A DNA stretch of 64,000 nucleotides from Ctenosaura bakeri (taxonomy: Eukaryota; Chordata; Lepidosauria; Squamata; Iguanidae), in NCBI GenBank assembly GCA_948474755.1, contig CAOLHI010002141.1, positions 219,982 through 283,981 on the forward strand, in the 5' to 3' direction. A program made the position numbers and the translations under genes. The notes beneath the pieces were generated by a model. It did no database searches. It was not told the DNA's origin and saw nothing but the letters and a program-made list of their open reading frames with translations. Below are positions 34,446 through 43,400 of the stretch, in pieces (the stretch's first letter is position 1; each line of letters starts with the position of its first letter).

Positions 34446-34756
34446 ATTTCCGCACTAGCCTGTTATAGCGCGATGATTCCACTTTCAACCTCCTCTGGAA
34501 TCCTGGGCTTTGCAGTTTCGGGAGGGGCCGGCTGGCCCCATTTCCGCACTAACCTGTTATAGCGCGATGATTCCACTTTCAACCTCCTCTGGAATCCTGG
34601 GCTTTGCAGTTTCGGGAGGGGCCGGCTGCTATAGAGTTGGAAGAGACCTCAAAGGACATCCAGCCGGCCCCTCCCGAAACTGCAAAACCCAGGATTCCAG
34701 AGGAGGTTGAAAGTGGAATCATCGCGCTATAACAGGCTAGTGCGGAAATGGCCAAA
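34446..34756. mobile_element. MITE-family copy with duplicated left arm and CR1 piece in the centre
   Basis: Two direct copies of the left arm (CCGCACTAGCCTGTTATAGC and CCGCACTAACCTGTTATAGC, about 102 bp apart) precede a centre with TATAGAGTTGGAAGAGACCT, a fragment of CR1 3' terminus. The right arm ends GGCTAGTGCGGAAATGGCC. The composite element at 27.6 kb has the same design in the opposite orientation. Confidence 0.8.
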
Positions 34757-34896
34757 GTGTGCCACCCAGATGTGAAGTATAAATACCGAACAGAGGAATG
34801 ACAATCATCCATTTTATTGCCACCAGTTAGGTAGACGTTCAATTGCTTAAGTTTTGCCTGCCAGGATGCTGTCAATGGCAGAGAAACAGCTGACTT

Positions 34897-35022
34897 TGCC
34901 CGTATCCGCACTAGCCTGTTATAGCGCTATTATTCCGCTTCCAACAGCCTATGGAATCCTTTTTAACTACAACTCCCAGCACTGCCGAGGCACCTGAGGG
35001 ATTCTGGGAGTTGTAGTCCAAA
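34897..35022. mobile_element. MITE left-arm fragment joined to an ACTACAACTCCCAG palindrome
   Basis: Bases 34897-34960 are a left arm (ATCCGCACTAGCCTGTTATA, TATGGAATCC). Bases 34965-35020 are a palindrome with arms AACTACAACTCCCAGC and ATTCTGGGAGTTGTAGTCC. The palindrome arms match the core of the ZNF143 (Staf) binding consensus. It lies about 300 bp upstream of the promoter core of SEC22C. Confidence 0.65.
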
Positions 35023-35149
35023 TCATTTCCCTCGCTGCTGCGCCTCCTGGCGGCGGAGAAGGAATTCCTCTTTCTTTGGCCGTCCTTTCCCTTTAAGAAT
35101 CTTTGCCTCGCTGCGAAATGAGTCCCCTATGAAGTTCCGTGCTCAGTAA

Positions 35150-35640
35150 AGAGGCTCAGTCCCACACGTGATCCGACCTCCTCTCGCGGTACTAAAGGGA
35201 ACCATTTCGCTCCCCCTTCATTCCCCTTTCCCGCCATAGAGGTGCCCCCTTGCTTTCTGACCGCGACGTCACTATAGCGGCCAAAGGCGGTTCCTAATAG
35301 AACCGGAAGTTTATGTTGTTCGCTCACAATTTCTATCTCTAGAGGCTTTGGCGCCAAGGCGCTTCTGCGTGACGCTCTTTCGGCCTCTCGTTCTCTCATT
35401 GGCGAGCCGGGCGCCGGTGCGGCCGCCTCCCTCTCTGTGGCCGGAAGTGGGCGGGGCAGACGCGTTTGTTGTGGTCGAGCCCGTTTCCGGCGGAGCCTGG
35501 CCGTCCGGCCGCGGTGGCGGCGAGGCCTGAAGGCGAGGTGAGGCGAGGCGGGAGAAGGAGAAGAAGAGCCGGGGCGGGCCGGGGCGGCCGGGAAGGGCCT
35601 GGGCGGGGCGGAGGGGGCGGCGCCACGGGTGGAGGCCGCA
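35150..35640 (+). promoter_or_regulatory. CpG-island promoter of SEC22C
   Basis: The stretch is CpG-dense with a CRE-like GACGTCAC (35265-35272), ETS sites ACCGGAAGT (35302-35310) and CCGGAAGTG (35441-35449), an E2F-like palindrome TTTGGCGCCAAGG (35347-35359), an inverted CCAAT (35398-35404) and a GC box GGGCGGGGC (35449-35457). The order suits a TATA-less housekeeping promoter firing to the right near 35.4-35.5 kb. A divergent minus-strand transcript is possible but none was recognised. Confidence 0.75.
35460..35537 (+). other. SEC22C: SEC22C exon 1, 5' untranslated (start approximate)
   Basis: A plausible donor GGCGAG|GTGAGG lies at 35537/35538 inside the island. The next SEC22C exon begins at 40189. 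The start position is inferred from the ETS and GC-box cluster, and other donors in this GC-rich stretch are possible. Confidence 0.45.
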
Positions 35641-35810
35641 GCGCCTGGCGACCGGTGGGCAGGCGGGGGCTGCGGAGCTCGGAAGCGGGTGGGCGGCTGC
35701 TGAGAGGCGGGGAAGGGAAGGCCGCGGCCGTGGAGAGGCCAGCCGGGTCCCTTGTTACGATACGTGTCCTGGACCCGGGTTCCAATCCTGCCCTCGCCGG
35801 GATGACTTTG

Positions 35811-36016
35811 GTTGTGTCCGCGCAAGCCTTTTGTAGCGCGATTATTCCGCTTTCAACATCCTGTGGAATCCTGGGGTTTGCAGTTCCGGGAGGGGCCTTT
35901 GAGGAGAGGAGGAAGTGGGGGCCTTTGAGGCCCCTCCCTAAACTGCAAACCCCAGGATTCCATAGGGTGTTGAAAGGGGAATAATAGCGCTATAACAGGC
36001 TAGTGCGGAAACGGCC
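35811..36016. mobile_element. MITE-family full copy in SEC22C intron 1
   Basis: The left arm TGTCCGCGCAAGCCTTTTGT, GATTATTCCGCTTTCAACAT and the right arm ending AATAGCGCTATAACAGGCTA, GTGCGGAAACGGCC flank a purine-rich centre (GAGGAGAGGAGGAAG). The left arm lies about 280 bp from the proposed exon 1 donor. Confidence 0.8.
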
Positions 36017-36378
36017 TCAGTTTTAATTATAGGATATCGTTGCATCCACTGGGTTGACCTTTGTGTTGAGTCACCATTCATTCAGTTGTCTCTGGCTGAG
36101 GATTCCAAAGGCCCCTCCCGAAACTGCAAACCCCAGGATTCCATAGGGTGTTGAAAGCGGAATAATAGCGCTATAACAGGCTAATGCGGAAACGGCCTCA
36201 GTTTTAATTATAGGATATCGTTGCATCCACTGGGTTGACCTTTGTGTTGAGTCACCATTCGTTCAGTTGTCTCTGGCTGAGGATTCCAAAGGCCCCTCCC
36301 GAAACTGCAAACCTCAGGATTCCATAGGGTGTTGAAAGCGGAATCATAGCGCTATAACAGGCTAATGCGGAAATGGCT
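36017..36378. repeat. 181-bp tandem duplication, two copies
   Basis: Each copy contains TTTTAATTATAGGATATCGT, GTTGAGTCACCATTC and then a right MITE arm ending CTATAACAGGCTAATGCGGA. The offset is exactly 181 bp and only a few bases differ (CATTCA/CATTCG, CCCCAGG/CCTCAGG, AATAATAGC/AATCATAGC). With the preceding full copy this gives three right arms in a row. Confidence 0.85.
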
Positions 36379-36729
36379 CTTGGGCCAGGCGTCTCCTTCC
36401 CTCGTTTCTCTCTGTGTTTCTCAGAGTCTGACCTTTGTGTGCGTGTCTCATTGTGCCTTCGAGTGCCCTGTCGCCTTTTTGTTATTTTTATTTATTGTTA
36501 TATTTTATTTATTTATTTATTGCCGCCTTTCTCCTAAAGGGGAACCGAGGCCAAAGAAAAAGGCAAAGAAAAAAGACCCTGAACAATATTTAAAAAAAGA
36601 TTCAAGCTTCCCACGTAAAACAGTGTGAAATCATGTAAAATTAGAAAGGTTAATCCGATAAAGCGTCCCAGTAAAAACGTCCTTGCTGAGACGTTAGAAG
36701 CCTGTTGAAACAGAGATGTCTTTGTGGGC

Positions 36730-37195
36730 AAAAGGAAAGTGTGTGGCAACCACATGATTTTCATAGGGTTTTCTTAGGCAAGGAATCCTCAGAGGTGGCT
36801 TTGCCCGTTTCTTTCTCTGAAATGCAGCCTCCAGCACTGGATTTTTATTTATTTATTTATTTGTATCCCACCTCTCCATATGGGTCGAGGCGGTGAACAA
36901 CTTACAAATAGCATGTATTTCTATACATGCCCCCAACAAGCTGGGTACTCATTTTACCGACCTGCGGAAGGGTGGAAGGCTGAGTCAACCTTGGAGCCGG
37001 GCAGGATCAAACTCACAACCTTGTGGCTTGCAGTACTGGCATTTAACCACTGCGCCACCAGGGCTCCCATCCAAGTACTGGCAGACTCCCATCCAAGTAC
37101 TATTCACTGGCAGACTCCCATCCAAGTACTAACCAGGGCTCAGCCTACTTAGCTTCCAAGATCAGATGGAGTCTGGTGTCTTTGGGCCTGGACTA
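36730..37195 (-). mobile_element. 5S-rRNA-derived SINE split by a younger SINE
   Basis: The 5S-like part (plus strand 37095-37190: TCCCATCCAAGTACTAACCA, TTAGCTTCCAAGATCAGATG) is the reverse complement of vertebrate 5S RNA blocks. The remainder of the element (TTTCATAGGGTTTTCTTAGG) is at 36755-36840. A GAGCC-head SINE (36845-37068) sits between. A 28-bp phrase CAGACTCCCATCCAAGTACT plus CACTGG is repeated about three times (37057-37130). Confidence 0.7.
36845..37068 (-). mobile_element. GAGCC-head SINE, internally deleted form
   Basis: On the plus strand it runs from the (TTTA)n tail through GGGTCGAGGCGGTGAACAAC and GGGTACTCATTTTACCGACC to GCGCCACCAGGGCTCCC. It is nested inside the 5S-derived SINE. 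Confidence 0.85.
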
Positions 37196-37489
37196 CCACG
37201 CGGGTTTGTTGTGAGGGAAAAAGAGGGATGAGCTTTGGCGTCAATATGCTGATTCTGACCCTTCTGTTCTTTTTACCTTCTGACTCCTTCATAAATGGCA
37301 AATGAGTTTCCAGGGCTAGGCAGGGATTCAAACCCTGGTCTCCCAGAGTCCTAGCTGAACACTCCAATTACTGCACCCCACAAGCTGTCAGAAGCCCTTA
37401 CAAGTGGTGTGGAATCAGTATGCTGAACATTCAACTTTGACTCCTCTAGTTTTCTGCTGTCCCAGCAGTTTCACCAGTGGCAAATGTAT

Positions 37490-37724
37490 GTTATTTATTA
37501 TTTATTTGTATCCCGCCTCTCCATATGGATCGAGGCGGCGGACAACTTACAAATAGCATGTATTTCAATACGTTTTTCTATACATGCCCCCAACAAGCTG
37601 GGTACTCATTTTACCGACCTGCGGAAGGATGGAAGGCTGAGTCAACCCTGGAGCCCGGCAGGATTGAACTCACAACCTTGTGGCTTGCAGTACTGGCATT
37701 TAACCACTGCACCACCCGGGCTCC
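37490..37724 (-). mobile_element. GAGCC-head SINE, internally deleted form
   Basis: It has the same structure as 36845-37068: GTATCCCGCCTCTCCATATG, GATCGAGGCGGCGGACAAC, then GACCTGCGGAAGGATGGAAG and the head end CACCACCCGGGCTCCC. Confidence 0.85.
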
Positions 37725-37847
37725 CAGGTGTATACATATATAGGTGATATAGATACATATATAGGTGACTTCCTTTATTTCTCTTTTGACATTCCTATCT
37801 ATAACTTATCTTTTGTTTTATTTAGCACAACTGAAACACAATATATA

Positions 37848-38133
37848 ATAATATTTATTTTTTTGTATCCCGCCTCCACACGGATCGAGGCGGCGAACAA
37901 CGTGAAATACATTAAACGTTACAAATAGCATGTGTTTCTATTCCGCTTATCAGCTAAGTGCTCTCTAAGCGGTTTACAATGTGCTTTTAGCTAATTGCCC
38001 CCAACGAGCTGGGTACTCATTTTACCGACCTGCGGAAGGATGGAAGGCTGAGTCAACCCGGAGCCCGGCAGGATTGAACTCACAACCTTGTGGCTTGCAG
38101 TACTGGCATTTAACCACTGTGCCACCAGGGCTC
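37848..38133 (-). mobile_element. GAGCC-head SINE, long form with both tail segments
   Basis: Read on the minus strand it has head, body, the middle piece TAAACCGCTTAGAGAGCACT and then the far tail TGTTCGCCGCCTCGATCCGT with a GCGGGATAC-(A/T) end. It therefore unites the parts that the other copies have only singly, and looks like the parental structure. Confidence 0.8.
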
Positions 38134-40188
38134 TCTCTCTCTCAAATGTGTATTAATCAGTAATAACAAAATTAACTCTAGTAAAATGGTAGTGCAAGGG
38201 ATTTCGTTCACCATGTGACTCATCAGGCTGCTTAGACTGATAGAACATAAAAGCAAGAAAACTTTCCTAAATTCCCATGAAAATAAATATGCAACAAACT
38301 AGGCATTTTATATTATAAGTTTTTATTTTGAAATTGGAGGTGGTACATTGTTTCTCCAGTTTTGCAGTTGTTCTTCTCCCTGAACCCTTGCAAAAGTGGA
38401 GGGCTCACTGTATGTATTTTATTTGTGAATTAAAGACTTGTAAGAGCCTTCATGAATCATCCAGTCCAAGTCTGGATCCTGCAGAAAATCTGTTTTTCCA
38501 ACCTATCTTAGAGTGTTCTTTTAGTTTTTTAATATAAAGACAGAAGCGATATGGATGCAAAATTGTGCATAGACCATTTAGGTGATCATGTAGTGCAGAT
38601 GGTGAAAAACTTGATTAAAATGAAAGAAAGTAGCTTGGTTAAGGCATGTGCTGTGTAGTTCTGGATGACGTGTGCATAAGAAGTTAGTTGGAGAAGCAGA
38701 CATACAAAAACTTTCCCCCACTGATGCAAAATCGCTGGTATTTGGGGCAAAAGCATAAGCAGGAGTTTTAGTATGTGGTGTGTCCAGCTGTTGTTAATGC
38801 TCTTTGCACCCTCTTAAAACATGGCAGATGTGAAGTTTTAAGACCAAGGAGTATTTCTAGATCTGGGAAAGCTAGATGACGTGAAAGGCATGATGTATAA
38901 AGCTGCAGGCAACTGAGAATCACTGAGGAAAGTTCACAGCTGGAATGATACTTTGGAATGTGGCTGAACTCTTGTGTGACGTGGTGCGCTCTTATCTTTT
39001 AAATTGAGGTTAGTTGTAGTTATGCACTTGCTTTGTAGGCATTACAAGGTGATGAGCTTGTCTGTTCTGTTTCTGGATAATTGTGCTTTTAAATGCTGAT
39101 ATTTCCTTTTTCCAAGAGATGAAGTACCTTAATCCAGCCACCCACTAATTAATACTGCTTGTGTTCTTAAAGCTTAAGGCAGATTGGGGTAAGCAATTCT
39201 TATTTGCAGAGCCTACTTGAATATTAAAATAAATGCTTCATTCCTTTCGTACTTTAGGAGAAAGCATACCTTTCACAAACTTCTTGGATTTTCAGAGGTT
39301 CTACTCTGGAGCCCCTTATATTCTTCTGCAAGGGGAGGCTATCTTGAGGTCTTTGCATGATTAAAATCATTGCCTCCCCCAGGAAGACTTGCCTGCTTGA
39401 TGTCTTTTTAGCACCATATGCAGCAACTAGCTTTTGTGTTCTTCAGAACTTTTCATTAGTCAAAATGGTACCAAAACTAACGGACAGTGGAAGTTGAGAT
39501 ACTGCTCAGATCTGGCAGAGTGAAAAGGTTCACCAGTGTAATTGCACTGAGAAGATAAGACAAACAGGTGCAATGGTGAGGAAAAGAAGCTTATAAAGGG
39601 AGTGGGAAGTGGTGGGGGAAGAGAAAACTTAACGTTCTCAGAGGATGCCCTGGGCAACCTGGCATATGGCCTTTTCCTCTAGCGCTGCTGCTCTTCCACT
39701 TTGGCAACTGGTTTTTGAGGGGAGGGTCCTTGGAGCCTCTATGGAAGGTTTACCAGAATCACCTGTGCTGTGGCACAGAACCCCTTCAAGCCAGAAATGG
39801 GTGGTCCAGAGTTGGCCTTTGGAGGGTGGCATATGACCCTCCCCCTGTTCTGCTTGTGCAAAGAGGTCTTGGATACTTCTTTTTATGAGCACTAAGATTA
39901 TCAAACCCTTTGTGCTGTGCTCCATCAAGCGTGCAATTTGCCACTATTGTTTCCTGGCTAAAGAGTCTGAAAATCTGTCCTCTTGTATCAGTTACAGTGT
40001 GTGTCTGTGGTTGCAGGAAAGATATCATTGGCTTAGTGAAGAGAAGGGGCATTGGGTTGTTTTACAGCTTGTTGGCATGCATGGTCAATGGTGGGTCTCC
40101 AGGCTTATTATTTGCTTGGGCTTTAATCTGGCTTTCCATTTCTGTTTGTGTGTTCTGTGCTGCTTTATCTTGTTTTTATGTATTGTAG

Positions 40189-40447
40189 ACCAGGAGAGCA
40201 GCATGAAGATCCATTAAACCAAAATATTTATTCCCAGACTGTCCCCATGAGTTCTCCTGTGGAGGATGTCCATGATCCTCTTTGCCTGCGTGGTGCGGGT
40301 GAGGGATGGACTTCCACTTTCTGCCTCCACGGACTTCCACCTAGACCAGGACTTCTTAGAATGCCGGAAGAAACTCAAGGCCTTGTCATCCATTCTGACA
40401 CAGTATCCAGATCGTGGTACATCCACAGAACGTGACCTCAGCATACA
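40189..40447 (+). CDS. SEC22C: SEC22C exon 2 (start codon exon)
   Basis: The acceptor TGTATTGTAG follows a long pyrimidine tract. The ATG at 40266 opens [20 protein letters not shown], the longin-domain start. The donor GTAGGT follows 40447, ending the exon two bases into a His codon. Bases 40189-40265 are 5' untranslated. An in-frame ATG at 40272 is the third codon and not the conserved start. Confidence 0.94.
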
Positions 40448-43400
40448 GTAGGTTGAATTTAAGCTTCAGGCAAAGGTTCAGTCTGCCTGATAACGCTTTT
40501 ATGCGTGGCTTCTTGAGCATTTTTTTAATAGTGGTGTGTTCCACCCTAGTCTTTTAATAAGAAACAAAACCTAAAGTAAAAGCTAGAGAAAGAATAAGGA
40601 AGATGTGATCAGAGGTTTATAGAGACAAAGTACCACCTAGTTTAATGGTTTTGTACTTGCTTCCTTTGCCCTGTAAGTCACGACTGTGTATGCTTTGCTA
40701 TAGAGAGAGAATGCAGTTCTACTCCAGAATCCCATAGTTCTGAGTAGGTTATTTCTCCAGGGCCATATTTCTTTCTTTACTAAGGAAAAATGCATTCTGT
40801 GGTGTAAACAATCTATGAACATTTGTAGATGTTCACCTGTTTTGCTGCAGGTCCTTGCCATTGGGAGAGGCAAGGAGTCCTGCAGAGCCTAGAAGTTCGG
40901 CAAGATAAACTTTGCTGAAACTGTTCCGACTTTGCAATTTCCCTATTCCACTTGTTCTAATTTCCTCCTTATGTGGAGGTCTAAAAACCTTAGTTGGCAT
41001 CCTCTTGGCACACTGTGCTGGTGGTTGCAGGTTTTCTTGGTTCATGCAGTCGTGGCAAAGGAAGAGAGACAAAATCTCCTATCTGTCAGCAGCCTCATTT
41101 TTCCAAGGCCTGCCTGCGTTCATGGCTGCTGCAACTGCAGCCTTTTTTCCATCTGCCACTGTTGCCTACATTTGCATAGTATACAACCCTTGTTCCTTAA
41201 ACTTTGAAAATAGTTCTGGTATTGAAAAATCAAAGACAAAACCAAACCAGACTGCAATTCTGTGGATGCCTGCTTAGATGTTTATACCATTCATTCATTC
41301 AGACTTACAATCAGGTAAATGTGTGAAAGATTTCAGCTTTAGCCAAAACACTCATCATATGCTCAGCGTCATGTCTCTAACACCTAAAACGTGAATCTTG
41401 CTATTCTAAACCAAAACTTGGCTTGAGATGTGTTTGCAGGTATTGAAGTTCAGCTAGATAAGACATAGGGGAACCATTAAAAGTCCAAAATGGAGGTATT
41501 GCTGTGTACTGTATATATATATTCAATATACTCTAGGAATTCTGGCCTGATGTTGTAAATGTTGGCACTATTGAAAACTAGAGACTCCTTAATAAGAAAA
41601 TGAAGTGGATGGTGAGTCCAATTCTTTCACTTACTTGCCCTAGGTTACTTCCCGATAATGTGTAGGTCAAAGACACACTTGTGCCTGTGTTTCTGAGAGC
41701 TGCAATAATGACTGCTGATTGCAGTTGTGAACACCATGCCTTGTTCTGTCCTATTTGTCTTTATTTTTTGTGTGTGTATGTCTTGTTTTTAATGAATCCT
41801 GGATATTTTTTCTTCTCAGCTTCCATTCTTCTGGAGACATTGCCTGCATCAGCATCTGCAGAAGCAGTTATCCAGCTGTCATGGCATTCTGCTTCCTGGA
41901 AGAGCTCCAGTGGGAATTTGCCACCACTTACGATGCCTCGAGTGTGGGCCTGACTTCCAGACCCTACGCTTTTCTTGAATTTGGTGTGTAGTGTGTGTGC
42001 CTTTTTTCTTCCTCTTCAGGAGTCTCTGTAGCCAACGTCACTTTTCAAATAAATTCAGCAGCATGGATGACATTGTCCCTTATATTCCCTAGTGTGTCTT
42101 CATGATTTTAGCAGCTGGAAGGAAAGCAAAGGAGTAATTTTTTTTTTTTTTACTGATGAGGCGTTTCTTGGTTTTCCACTGAAAAAGAAAAAAGAATTGG
42201 TTGAATTTTCCTCCCAGATGTTGAGGTACTAGATGGCTTAACTTAGGCACATACCGCTTAAATCAGTTTCTGCCCAAACCCAGAAAGGTTGCTTTACTTT
42301 CTACTTGAGGCTTTTTCATTGAAGAAATTCTTTTCTTTACAGAAGTGGTCTGTGTATTTCATCTCCCTGCAAACAAGATGTTTTTCCTCATTGATTCCTA
42401 ATAAAGGAAGGTTAGCTTACCTAGAATCATAGAATGATAACACTGGAACTAGAAGGGCAATCAGATCCAACCCTTGTCATGTAGGGATACACAACTAAAG
42501 CACTCCTGAGAGATGGCCATCCATTCTCTGTTTAAAAACCTCCCAGAAAAAGGAGAGATCACCATTACCAGAGTTCAGCATCGTCAGTTCCTTGCTTTTT
42601 TAGCCCCCGAGAGAGCACTTTTCATGCTTTCTAAAGCATATTTACATATATTTATGATCTCCAAAGTCAAGGGCAGTTATGCCCCTAACTACTAGTTGCG
42701 GGAGAGGGCTATTGGCCCTCATTTACTGCTTGTATATACGCAGACTTTTTAATGGTCACTGGGAAATAACAGATGAGAGATCTTTTCTCTGATCCAGCAG
42801 GGCTTTTCTTACGTTTCATAGTTCAGTAGGAGAAGCTGTACATCTGCCTGGACTCCATATGTTGAGTGCTAAACAAAAATCCTGTGCATATTCTGTGATA
42901 GACATAGCTGATTCCTTGGCCTGTATACCCTCTTTAAATGAAGCATGTTTGCATGTATTTCCTTATTTTCTTGCTTCTTTGCTGCAGACAGTGTCATTCA
43001 GAAAGTCAAAAGCCGCTTCAATTACGCAAACTGTGCTCAGACAAAGTTCAACATGGAAAAAATCCAAGAAGAACTTCGCTTGCGGCCTCCTGTGCTTGTC
43101 AAGTTGGAAGACACGGCACTGATAAATGGGATGGTGAATGGCCATGCAGAGCTCCATGTGGAGTCCGGTAAGAAGCAGTGACCAAAGGTGAATTCTTTGC
43201 TGCTGAAATGGCCTGGTTAGATATTGTAACCAGTGATCAATTTTTGTACAGTTTACTAATAAAATTAACCAGTACCCATAGCAGGGACTTAAAGGCATGG
43301 ACAAAACATAACAGCGTTAACATGGATCCAGCGCAGTTATGAATTCTCACTGTGTGTCCTTCCTGGTAGTACCAAATCAAATAAGAGTTCACAAAGACAG

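Larger units (their letters stand above)
35538..40188. other. SEC22C intron 1
   Basis: The intron is repeat-dense to 38.13 kb (MITE copies, 5S-derived SINE, three GAGCC-head SINEs in minus orientation). From 38.14 to 40.19 kb I recognise only a phrase of the TTGCAAAAGTGGAGGG repeat near 38390 and no gene. Confidence 0.65.
40448..42987. other. SEC22C introns 2 and 3 (around exon 3)
   Basis: Intron 2 (40448-41819) shows no recognised repeat or gene. Intron 3 (41984-42987) holds an old CR1 end at 42423-42670. Confidence 0.6.

Noticed and set aside
35127..35984. GC-rich proline/arginine/glycine open frames in the SEC22C island on both strands
   Set aside because: Low stop density of CpG-rich DNA explains them; no conserved domain or splice support was seen.
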